DNA of 10,648 nt from Leucobacter_A sp035514995. Its GTDB lineage: Bacteria; Actinomycetota; Actinomycetes; Actinomycetales; Microbacteriaceae. Shown here piece by piece: positions 1-5,537 of this stretch. Both the position numbers and the translations under genes were made by a program. Every line of letters starts with the position of its first letter. Within the stretch, counting starts at the first letter, position 1. The DNA lies in contig DATJCC010000046.1 of assembly GCA_035514995.1 (NCBI GenBank), forward strand, positions 1 to 10,648. The letters are read 5' to 3'. The notes below the pieces were generated by a model. That model was not told the origin of the DNA, did not search any database, and worked only from the letters and a program-made list of their open reading frames with translations.

Positions 1-50
1 GACGTGAAGATGGACGTAAAAATCGGCATAAAAATCGGCATAAAAACGGG
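1..50 (+). repeat. Degenerate 12-bp tandem repeat in the azlC tail
   Basis: Four 12-base units follow one another from base 1: GACGTGAAGATG, GACGTAAAAATC, GGCATAAAAATC, GGCATAAAAACG. The unit length is a multiple of three, so in the coding frame the repeat adds four residues per copy (about RHKN) without shifting frame. Copy number may vary between strains. The array may begin upstream of the window. Confidence 0.7.
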
Positions 51-65
51 GGTGAGACCAAATAA
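1..65 (+). CDS. azlC: Probable C-terminal tail of AzlC (partial, 5' end outside window)
   Basis: The frame that enters at base 3 stays open and ends at a TAA (63-65) that shares its last A with the azlD ATG, forming a TAATG stop-start overlap typical of translationally coupled partners. AzlC, the large subunit of the branched-chain amino-acid exporter, is normally encoded directly before azlD. The visible 20 residues form a strongly basic, hydrophilic tail with the pattern RHKN repeated, which could be a cytoplasmic extension after the last membrane helix. No conserved AzlC motif lies inside the window, so the assignment rests on position and coupling only. A second frame is also open here but ends inside azlD. 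Confidence 0.45.
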   Translation, partial: REDGRKNRHKNRHKNGGETK

Positions 66-403
66 TGATGCCAGAACCAACAACCCTCTATTTGATTAGC
101 GCGATCGCTATCGGTGGGATCATCACAGTTCTTTTACGTGCGCTCCCCTTCGCAGTGCTAAAGAAATTACGCAAATCTAACTACGTCAAAAAACTTGGTG
201 TGTGGATGCCGGTGGGCATCATGCTCATACTCGCAGTTACAACCACGCATGATGCTGTTGTGTCCCGCCCTGAAGTTTGGTGGGCTGTGCCAGTAGCATT
301 AGCGGCAACAGTCGCAGTGCACCTGCTCACTAAAAGAAACACCACTTTGAGCGTGCTCACCGGCACTATTATTTATGTCGCTGCTGTTAATTTAACTGCT
401 TAG
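65..403 (+). CDS. azlD: AzlD family branched-chain amino-acid exporter small subunit
   Basis: A 112-residue integral membrane protein matching the AzlD family in size and motifs. LRALPF at about residues 24-29 corresponds to the family LR-x-x-PF signature, and WMPVGIM at 47-53 starts the second helix. Four hydrophobic stretches lie near residues 8-24, 44-61, 71-88 and 93-111. With AzlC it forms an exporter of branched-chain amino acids or their analogues in the inner membrane. The start is one of two adjacent ATGs; the first overlaps the preceding stop codon, and a purine-rich GGGGGTGAG lies just upstream. The gene ends five bases from the stop of the opposing sseB-like gene, with no clear hairpin terminator between them. 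Confidence 0.88.
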   Translation: MMPEPTTLYLISAIAIGGIITVLLRALPFAVLKKLRKSNYVKKLGVWMPVGIMLILAVTTTHDAVVSRPEVWWAVPVALAATVAVHLLTKRNTTLSVLTGTIIYVAAVNLTA

Positions 404-408
404 CTAAT

Positions 409-1263
409 TTAGCCGCTTAGTTTTATTGACAGAGAATCAACCGAGTGAGCAATGGTCTCATTTTTTGAGATCAGATCTTGTAACTGGGTTGCGGCTGCAC
501 GGCGCTCTTCAGCGCTCAGATCTGGTTTGAGCTCAACACCGAGCATCAGTTCTGGCCCGAGCAAACGTGCCTGCGGGTCACCTGGCGCTACCGTGACGGT
601 CAGCACATTAGCTACTTCAGCGCTTATCGATTCAAACGCTGCAACCACCCCGCTGTCAGCCCATGACGGCTTTTGTGGTTTTGCGAGCGCAAACGATTCC
701 AGCTGTGGTCGTCTAATTCCAAACTCTGTCGTGGCTGTGCCGGGGTCCACAATCACTAAGTCTGTTGCTTCTTCGGCGGCTGCTATGGCGACCTGCACAC
801 CAGGCACTGGAATTGGTCTCGCTTTAGAATTCCAGTTCTGCATAGCTTCTGTAGAAGTAAAAACTGGCATTACTTTACGTCCGTCTGGCGCGGCCACTGT
901 AACTATTGATAGCTCTTGACTTTTTTCAACGACTCTACCCTCAGGCGTGAGGGCGTAATCTCCAGCTTCAGCGATTAAGGGCACGAGCAGTCTAGATTTT
1001 GCGCAGGCGACAACCGCTTCTGAGTGGGCAGTTGCAAGGTCCCCTAAGAGCCCTGCTTGCTCTTCTCTTGTCGCGGCTAAACTTAAACTTTTAACGACAC
1101 TGCGGATCGCGCCAACAGCTACCGCAACCTCATCGGGTGTCAGTCCATTATCATCTGCGAAGGCCGTGACGTGGTGATCAAAGTTTCGGCCCTCCCAGCT
1201 ATAACCTGCAGAGTCTGACTTTGCGGCCGGTTTACCCTCTGATGGTAGCTGCCTGATCGCCAT
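409..1263 (-). CDS. SseB family protein
   Basis: A 284-residue soluble protein. Residues about 70-195 match the SseB N-terminal domain as seen in actinobacteria: an alpha-helical start, MPVFTS at 132-137, and FGIRRPQLESFA at 181-192. The C-terminal third (about 205-284) is the less conserved SseB C-terminal region. The biochemical role of these actinobacterial proteins is not established; the name comes from a Salmonella type III secretion chaperone and should not be taken as function. The ATG lies one base after the priA TAA, so it is almost certainly co-transcribed and translationally coupled with priA. It has no strong Shine-Dalgarno of its own, which fits coupling. Confidence 0.85.
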   Translation of the reverse strand: MAIRQLPSEGKPAAKSDSAGYSWEGRNFDHHVTAFADDNGLTPDEVAVAVGAIRSVVKSLSLAATREEQAGLLGDLATAHSEAVVACAKSRLLVPLIAEAGDYALTPEGRVVEKSQELSIVTVAAPDGRKVMPVFTSTEAMQNWNSKARPIPVPGVQVAIAAAEEATDLVIVDPGTATTEFGIRRPQLESFALAKPQKPSWADSGVVAAFESISAEVANVLTVTVAPGDPQARLLGPELMLGVELKPDLSAEERRAAATQLQDLISKNETIAHSVDSLSIKLSG

Positions 1264-1264
1264 T

Positions 1265-1996
1265 TTAGCGTCCGGCTACATCTAGCGCTTCTACGAGCGT
1301 GAAAGCGTTAGCATAGAGGGCTTTGCCGACAATAGCGCCCTCTATGCCGTGAGGCACGAGTTCGCGCAAAGCACGCAGGTCATCAAGACTAGAAACTCCG
1401 CCAGAAGCGACTATTGGTTTGCTCGTCTTTTCTGCAAGGCTCTTCAAGAGTTCAATATTTGGGCCTTTTAGAGTGCCATCTTTTGTGACGTCTGTGAGCA
1501 CATAACGTGCGCAACCAGCGTCTTCAAGTCGCTCGAGAACCTCCCACAGGTTTCCGCCCTCTTTGGTCCAACCTCTCGCCGCAAGTGTTTCGCCTCGCAC
1601 ATCGAGCCCAACTGCGATCTTGTCACCGTGCTCAGCAATAACCCGAGCAGTCCATTCGGGGTTTTCGAGCGCCGCTGTGCCGAGGTTCACCCTTTTTGGG
1701 CCTAAATTTAGCGCGTTTTCGAGGCTCTGGTCGTCGCGAATACCACCTGAGAGTTCAATCTGCACATCTCCGACACTGTCAATTACCTCTTTTAGCAGCT
1801 CGGCGTTGTTGCCGCGACCAAAAGCCGCATCAAGGTCAACTAGGTGGATCCATTCAGCACCCTGGCGCACCCAATCGAGAGCCGCGTCTACGGGACTGCC
1901 GTAATCTGTTTCTGTGCCTGCTTCACCTTGAAGTAATCTGACTGCCTTACCGTCGGCCACATCAACTGCCGGTAAAAGTTCGAGCTTTGAAGCCAC
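1265..1996 (-). CDS. priA: Bifunctional phosphoribosyl isomerase A (HisA/TrpF)
   Basis: A 243-residue (beta/alpha)8-barrel enzyme that converts ProFAR to PRFAR in histidine synthesis. In actinobacteria the PriA form also isomerises phosphoribosylanthranilate for tryptophan synthesis. The PriA signature is clear: LLPAVDVADG with the catalytic Asp at residue 12, Arg20 after it, ELSGGIRDD at 81-89, ARGWTKEGG at 140-148 with the Arg-Gly-Trp seen in dual-substrate PriA, and TDVTKDGT at 168-175 carrying the second catalytic Asp. The phosphate-binding ASGGVSS is at 197-203. The start is GTG with AAGGGG at good spacing upstream, so it has its own ribosome site despite lying 60 bases after hisB. Whether the cell lacks a separate trpF cannot be seen here. 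Confidence 0.95.
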   Translation of the reverse strand: MASKLELLPAVDVADGKAVRLLQGEAGTETDYGSPVDAALDWVRQGAEWIHLVDLDAAFGRGNNAELLKEVIDSVGDVQIELSGGIRDDQSLENALNLGPKRVNLGTAALENPEWTARVIAEHGDKIAVGLDVRGETLAARGWTKEGGNLWEVLERLEDAGCARYVLTDVTKDGTLKGPNIELLKSLAEKTSKPIVASGGVSSLDDLRALRELVPHGIEGAIVGKALYANAFTLVEALDVAGR

Positions 1997-2056
1997 TTCG
2001 ATACCCCTTTTTAAATTTATGTTTTTGTTGAAATTTGTTACAGTCCGTCTTAACTG
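1997..2056 (-). promoter_or_regulatory. hisB-priA spacer with priA ribosome binding site; site where hisH would often lie
   Basis: These 60 bases are AT-rich and hold no coding frame of note. AAGGGG lies about seven bases before the priA GTG. The 8-base direct repeat TGTTACAG occurs at 2036-2043 and again at 2055-2062, where the second copy overlaps the hisB stop codon. In many actinobacteria hisH (glutaminase subunit of IGP synthase) occupies this interval; no trace of a HisH glutaminase sequence is visible. Confidence 0.5.
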
Positions 2057-2689
2057 TTACAGCGCGCCCTTAGTCGACGGGATGCCAGCATCTGCCGGGT
2101 CTAGCGCTTTAGCTTTGCGAAAAGCTCTCGCAAACGCTTTAAACTCTGCTTCTGCAATGTGGTGCGGGTCACGGCCTTCTACAAGTCGCATGTGCACGGT
2201 TAAGCGTGCGTTCAACACAAGCGCTTCAAAGAAGTGACGCACCATCGAACCGGTGAAGTGACCACCAATCAGATGAAACTCGAAACCTTGCGGCTCTCCC
2301 GAGTGCACAAAATATGGTCGTCCAGAAATGTCGATTACGGCGTGTGCAAGAGCTTCGTCAAGTGGGACAAACGCATCCGCATACCTGGTGATTCCCGTTT
2401 TATCGCCTAAAGCCTCTAACATCGCCTGACCGAGGAGAATCCCTGTATCTTCAACCGTGTGGTGCACATCAATATGCACGTCTCCTCGCGCATGAACGGT
2501 TAAATCGGTTAGTGAGTGTCTGGCTAAAGCCGTTAGCATGTGATCGAAAAAGGGCACACCCGTGTCGATATCTGCCTGACCAGTTCCGTCAAGGTTAACT
2601 GTGAGCTTAATTTGTGATTCGCTTGTTTCGCGAGTCATCGTTGATACACGTGATGTTGATGTTTGCTCTGTTGATGTCATGAATTCCAT
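2057..2689 (-). CDS. hisB: Imidazoleglycerol-phosphate dehydratase
   Basis: A monofunctional HisB of up to 210 residues that dehydrates imidazole glycerol phosphate to imidazole acetol phosphate, using a di-manganese centre bound by histidine-rich motifs. FDHML is at about 48-52, HHTVED at 76-81 and HHIAEA at 176-181; these are the family metal ligands. IDISGRPY and the GGHFTGS segment are also typical. The start is uncertain: ATG at 2689, ATG at 2680 (preceded by GGAA at good distance) and ATG at 2638 are all in frame. The conserved part begins only near residue 20, so the 2680 start is at least as likely as the longest one. The gene follows hisC by 18 bases in the same operon. Confidence 0.95.
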   Translation of the reverse strand: MEFMTSTEQTSTSRVSTMTRETSESQIKLTVNLDGTGQADIDTGVPFFDHMLTALARHSLTDLTVHARGDVHIDVHHTVEDTGILLGQAMLEALGDKTGITRYADAFVPLDEALAHAVIDISGRPYFVHSGEPQGFEFHLIGGHFTGSMVRHFFEALVLNARLTVHMRLVEGRDPHHIAEAEFKAFARAFRKAKALDPADAGIPSTKGAL

Positions 2690-2707
2690 TCTATCGCTGA
2701 GTGCAGG

Positions 2708-3790
2708 TCAGGCTCCTGCTGGCCCGAGCTCTGTGATTGCGTTGATCAACGCCGTAGTCTCTTCTTCAGTCCCTGCCGTAATTCTGAGGCTACCTGGGAT
2801 GCTTAAGTTGCGGATCAAGATTCCTTTTTTAAGAAGCGTCTCGAATGTAGCTTCTGGGCTCTGAAAACCGGAAACAAGTAAAAAGTTGGCTCCGCTTTCA
2901 TGCACTTTGTAACCGAGGGCGGTTAACTCTTCAGCCATTCTTTCACGCTGTCCCCTAATATCAGCAACCGTTTCTAACATGTCCCGAGAGTGCTGAACAG
3001 CAACCGTTGCTGCTGTTTGAGTCAATAACGACAGATGATATGGCAGGCGGACGAGACGCAGTGCGTCAATTACAGCGGCATCTGCAGCCAAATATCCTAA
3101 TCGGACCCCAGCGAAAGCAAAAGCTTTGCTCATGGTTCTAGAAACGATAAGTCTGGGTCGGCCTTCGAGAAGAGATATAGCGCTTGGGTTTTTGTTGTCG
3201 AACTCGGCATAAGCTTCATCTATTACTAACATTCCGTCGAACGCTTCATAGGCAGCAATTATTGTTTCTGCGTCTATCGTGGTGCCGGTTGGATTGTTAG
3301 GTGAGCACAAAATAACGATTGCTGGTGAGTGTTTTAATATGGCGTCTTTTACATACTCTGGTGTGAGTTTAAAATCTGCTTGTCTGCCTACCGCTATCCA
3401 TTCAGTGTCTGTGTTGCTGGCAAGAATAGGATACATGGAGTACGTCGGGGTGAAACTCATGAGAGATCGACCGGGGCCGCCAAATGCTTGCAAGACTTGT
3501 TGCAGAATTTCGTTTGATCCGTTTGCAGCCCACACCTGTTTGGATGTCAAACCGTAACCGAGGTAACCAGCGATCGCCTCACGCAACTGCACTGCTTCCC
3601 TATCCGGGTAGCGATTGGCCTTTGTCAGGCTCTCTGATATTTTTTGAGTGATTTCAGCTATGACGGCCTGCGGAACGGGATGCGTGTTTTCATTTACGTT
3701 TAATGCAATAGGGACGGGATCCATAGGAGCACCATAGGGCTCTTTGCCTATTAAAGATTCACGAAGAGGAAGATCGCTGAGTTTGGTCAC
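2708..3790 (-). CDS. hisC: Histidinol-phosphate aminotransferase
   Basis: A 360-residue fold-type I PLP aminotransferase that converts imidazole acetol phosphate to histidinol phosphate with glutamate as donor. Visible motifs: EPYGAP at 17-22, the substrate arm LNVNEN at 30-35, ANGSNE at 89-94, SPNNPTG at 163-169, DEAYAEF at 191-197, SRTMSKAFAFAGVRLGY with the PLP lysine at 222, and Arg336 in SLRITAG for carboxylate binding. The start is GTG at 3790. An in-frame TAA lies six bases upstream, so no longer start exists, and no Shine-Dalgarno is present, which points to leaderless translation. It heads the visible his cluster; hisD, which often precedes hisC, is not adjacent here. Confidence 0.95.
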   Translation of the reverse strand: MTKLSDLPLRESLIGKEPYGAPMDPVPIALNVNENTHPVPQAVIAEITQKISESLTKANRYPDREAVQLREAIAGYLGYGLTSKQVWAANGSNEILQQVLQAFGGPGRSLMSFTPTYSMYPILASNTDTEWIAVGRQADFKLTPEYVKDAILKHSPAIVILCSPNNPTGTTIDAETIIAAYEAFDGMLVIDEAYAEFDNKNPSAISLLEGRPRLIVSRTMSKAFAFAGVRLGYLAADAAVIDALRLVRLPYHLSLLTQTAATVAVQHSRDMLETVADIRGQRERMAEELTALGYKVHESGANFLLVSGFQSPEATFETLLKKGILIRNLSIPGSLRITAGTEEETTALINAITELGPAGA

Positions 3791-3825
3791 CGTTTAAGCT
3801 TAACGAATCAAAATGGCATTAACCT
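3791..3825 (-). promoter_or_regulatory. Possible leaderless promoter and dyad upstream of hisC
   Basis: On the minus strand TAAGCT (3797-3802) lies exactly at -12 to -7 from the hisC GTG, matching TAnnnT -10 elements that place the transcript start on the G of GTG. It sits inside a near-palindrome, CGTTTAAGCTTAACG (3791-3805), broken by one extra base. A weak GGTTAA lies at the -35 position (3820-3825). The absence of a Shine-Dalgarno supports the reading. The dyad could also be an operator. The rest of the gap to 3898 shows no clear terminator or other site. Confidence 0.4.
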
Positions 3826-3898
3826 GGTGCCTGTTGAACGATCTTTAGTCATAAAATCTGCGCTCAAAGCCTCTGCCTTTATTACCCTAGTGTCTTTA

Positions 3899-4279
3899 TT
3901 AATTTGTGTAGCGGAGTGGAATCGCTAACTCCTGCCCGACAGAAAGATCTGCGCTGGGAAGCTGATTCAGGCGCACAATGTCATTTATAACATTTCTAGG
4001 ATCAGCGTTTGGAGCAACGCTTACAGCAACACTCCACATAGTGTCGCCGGGGGCGGCAACAACGGTTGCAAAAGAGGTGGACTCGGAAGTAGCAGAAAAT
4101 GAATCAAATGCATCAGCCTTTGAAGCGCCAAAAACAGCCATCCCCAACCACAGTCCTAAAAGAATTAATGTGACCATGCTGGCAATAACAACCCGACCAC
4201 GGAGCGTAAGCCGCAACCTGGACTGCGGTGCAATCATGTCAGTGGAACTTGCATCGTAACTATTACTTGTGTTTACCAT
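3899..4279 (-). CDS. LysM membrane protein, probable SOS-induced cell-division inhibitor
   Basis: A 126-residue protein with a short polar N-terminus, basic RLRLTLRGR at 21-29, one membrane helix at about 30-51, a Ser/Thr-rich linker, and one C-terminal LysM domain at about 72-121 (GDTMWSVA, then RLNQLPSADLSVGQELAIP). LysM binds peptidoglycan. The gene is divergent from lexA and has an SOS box at its promoter. This is the arrangement of B. subtilis yneA, C. glutamicum divS and mycobacterial Rv2719c/chiZ, which check division or act on the wall during the SOS response, so that role is inferred. The start chosen is ATG at 4279 because AAGGAGG lies six bases before it. An in-frame ATG at 4354 falls inside the promoter and is rejected. 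No enzymatic domain is visible besides LysM. Confidence 0.85.
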   Translation of the reverse strand: MVNTSNSYDASSTDMIAPQSRLRLTLRGRVVIASMVTLILLGLWLGMAVFGASKADAFDSFSATSESTSFATVVAAPGDTMWSVAVSVAPNADPRNVINDIVRLNQLPSADLSVGQELAIPLRYTN

Positions 4280-4292
4280 CTTTGCCTCCTTG

Positions 4293-4302
4293 TGTTCGAA
4301 CA
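4293..4302. promoter_or_regulatory. Perfect palindrome TGTTCGAACA in the LysM gene leader
   Basis: A 10-base perfect palindrome between the SOS box and the Shine-Dalgarno of the LysM gene. It contains the two LexA half-site words (GTTCG and CGAAC) back to back rather than in the spaced order of a functional SOS box. It could be a decayed or auxiliary LexA contact, or chance. Because it lies in the untranslated leader it could also affect the mRNA. Confidence 0.35.
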
Positions 4303-4310
4303 ACCAAATT

Positions 4311-4324
4311 AGAACACCTGTTTC
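4311..4324. promoter_or_regulatory. SOS (LexA) box of the LysM gene
   Basis: AGAACACCTGTTTC matches the Gram-positive/actinobacterial LexA site pattern CGAAC-N4-GTTYG with one change in each outer position. It begins two bases downstream of the predicted -10 of the LysM gene and covers the transcription start, so bound LexA would block initiation. The core GAACACCTGTTT is identical to that of the box near lexA. Confidence 0.85.
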
Positions 4325-4325
4325 G

Positions 4326-4354
4326 AATATATCTTCTAATCTCAAATTAATCAA
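4326..4354 (-). promoter_or_regulatory. Promoter of the LysM division-inhibitor gene
   Basis: On the minus strand TTGATT (4349-4354), a 17-base spacer and TATATT (4326-4331) form a near-consensus sigma-70 type promoter. The predicted start near 4319 gives a leader of about 40 bases containing a strong AAGGAGG. The SOS box overlaps the start site. This is the best promoter match I see in the window. Confidence 0.75.
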
Positions 4355-4394
4355 ACATTAATTCGAAGTTTCAGAAAAAATTTCAACAAACACT

Positions 4395-4408
4395 CGAACA
4401 CCTGTTTG
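4395..4408. promoter_or_regulatory. SOS (LexA) box of lexA
   Basis: CGAACACCTGTTTG fits CGAAC-N4-GTTYG completely. It lies about 83 bases before the lexA ATG and overlaps the predicted lexA -35, as expected for autorepression. It is 84 bases from the LysM box, start to start. Confidence 0.9.
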
Positions 4409-4433
4409 TAATTTTCGTTTTTCCAACTATGTT
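4406..4433 (+). promoter_or_regulatory. Possible lexA promoter
   Basis: TTGTAA (4406-4411), a 16-base spacer and TATGTT (4428-4433) form a moderate promoter match oriented toward lexA. The -35 overlaps the end of the SOS box. The predicted leader of about 50 bases ends with AAAGGG six bases before the ATG. The hexamers are imperfect and other start sites are possible. Confidence 0.42.
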
Positions 4434-4490
4434 TGTTACTAAGACGATTACATCGCTAGCCACTGACATACGCTTAACAAAGGGCCAATC

Positions 4491-5138
4491 ATGAAGATGA
4501 AACCACTTACCGCAAAGCAGCAAGCCATATTGGAATTCATCGCGCGTGAGGTCGCCCTGCAGGGTTACCCTCCGAGCATGCGTGAAATCGGCTCTGCTGT
4601 AGGTCTTGCGTCTCTGTCTAGCGTCACCCATCAGCTGGGCCGTTTAGAAGTCATGGGATACATTCGTAGAGACCCAAAAAGACCTAGAGCTCTAGAAGTT
4701 TTAGTTAATCCGCCAGGGTTAGAAGAATCGTTGCAGTCGGCATACGACAACAAGCCAGATGAGGCTATCCTGGTGCCGTTAGTGGGTCAGATAGCTGCAG
4801 GTGTTCCCATTACAGCTGACCAGAATGTTGAAGTAACGGTCCCCCTGCCGCGGCAATTAGTGGGGCACGGAAATCTGTTTATGCTTAAAGTTTCTGGCGA
4901 TTCGATGATAGATGCAGCGATCTGTGATGGTGACTACGTAATCATTAGAGAGCAAAATGAAGCTCAAAACGGCGACATGGTCGCCGCAATGATAGAAGGA
5001 GAGGCCACCGTAAAAACTTTTAAACAGCGCGATGGTCACACCTGGCTTCTCCCACGCAACAGCGCCTACGAACCAATCCTGGGAGACAGCTCGACGATTT
5101 TAGGAAAAGTTGTTGCTGTGCTGCGATCTGTCAACTAA
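4491..5138 (+). CDS. lexA: LexA, SOS response repressor
   Basis: A 215-residue autocleaving repressor of DNA-damage genes. The N-terminal winged helix-turn-helix spans about 4-68 (LTAKQQAILEFI, then YPPSMREIGSAVGLASLSSVT for recognition). The linker ends at the cleavage site Ala103-Gly104 in VGQIAAGVP. The S24 peptidase domain carries the Ser138 nucleophile in SGDSM and Lys175 in ATVKTF. RecA filaments on single-stranded DNA trigger self-cleavage. The ATG at 4491 has AAAGGG upstream; an ATG two codons later is an alternative. The nearby SOS box indicates autorepression, and the divergent LysM gene shares the control region. Confidence 0.97.
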   Translation: MKMKPLTAKQQAILEFIAREVALQGYPPSMREIGSAVGLASLSSVTHQLGRLEVMGYIRRDPKRPRALEVLVNPPGLEESLQSAYDNKPDEAILVPLVGQIAAGVPITADQNVEVTVPLPRQLVGHGNLFMLKVSGDSMIDAAICDGDYVIIREQNEAQNGDMVAAMIEGEATVKTFKQRDGHTWLLPRNSAYEPILGDSSTILGKVVAVLRSVN

Positions 5139-5150
5139 CACCGTTAAAAT
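5122..5150 (+). promoter_or_regulatory. Possible leaderless promoter of the lipoprotein gene
   Basis: TAAAAT (5145-5150) is followed by exactly six A bases and then the GTG start, which places the predicted transcript start on the first base of the coding sequence. No Shine-Dalgarno is present. The -35 region (5122-5127, TGCGAT) is weak and lies inside the end of lexA. Confidence 0.5.
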
Positions 5151-5156
5151 AAAAAA

Positions 5157-5537
5157 GTGAACAAAAAACTATTTGTAGGATTCGTAACTCTGATCACCGC
5201 TGGTTTAGCTTTAACGGCTTGCTCCTCATCGGAGCAAATGGGCGAAGACGTCAAAACACCGGTCACAGTTAGTATTTCTGAGCTTCCTGGCACTGACGTT
5301 AGTCTTGAACTAAATCAGGTGTTAAACATCAATACCGACGATATTCCAACCACCAGTTTTGATGCGCAATTATCAGACACAACCGTAGCCACATTTACCC
5401 CTGGCACAGATGATGGGAACCTCATCACAAACCCTGGCTTCACAGCTACAAGCGCGGGCTCTACCGAAGTAACTTTAACAAGCAGTGACCAAGCTCTCGC
5501 AGAAGCCGTGAACTTCACTATCACCGTTAGTGAGTAG
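5157..5537 (+). CDS. Small secreted lipoprotein of unknown function
   Basis: A 126-residue protein with a clear lipoprotein signal: MNKK, a hydrophobic core at about 5-18, and the lipobox LTAC with the lipidated Cys22. The mature part of about 104 residues is Thr/Ser/Asp-rich and predicted all-beta from its alternating pattern; DTTVATFTPG, then GFTATSAGSTEVTLTSSD, recall bacterial Ig-like (BIG2-type) folds and, more loosely, chagasin-type inhibitors. I do not recognise a specific family. It starts 18 bases after lexA, but no SOS box lies directly before it and it appears to have its own leaderless start. Its last 11 bases overlap the end of hflX on the other strand. Confidence 0.82.
   Translation: MNKKLFVGFVTLITAGLALTACSSSEQMGEDVKTPVTVSISELPGTDVSLELNQVLNINTDDIPTTSFDAQLSDTTVATFTPGTDDGNLITNPGFTATSAGSTEVTLTSSDQALAEAVNFTITVSE

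Noticed and set aside
385..425. Bidirectional terminator between azlD and the sseB-like gene
   Set aside because: The AT-rich near-palindromes (around GTTAATTTAAC and CTAATTTAG) are too short and imperfect for a stable hairpin.
452..919. Open frame on + opposite the sseB-like gene
   Set aside because: It lies wholly inside a convincing coding gene on the other strand and shows no domain. The same applies to other long antisense frames over priA, hflX, the HNH gene and the DapF-like gene.
3860..3890. Hairpin terminator after the LysM gene
   Set aside because: AAAG and CTTT flank a GC-rich heptamer, but the inner bases do not pair, leaving only four base pairs.
4280..4354. Longer start for the LysM protein at ATG 4354
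   Set aside because: The extension would translate the -35, -10 and SOS box. The ATG at 4279 has a strong AAGGAGG at the right distance, and the added residues look like random translation of AT-rich DNA.
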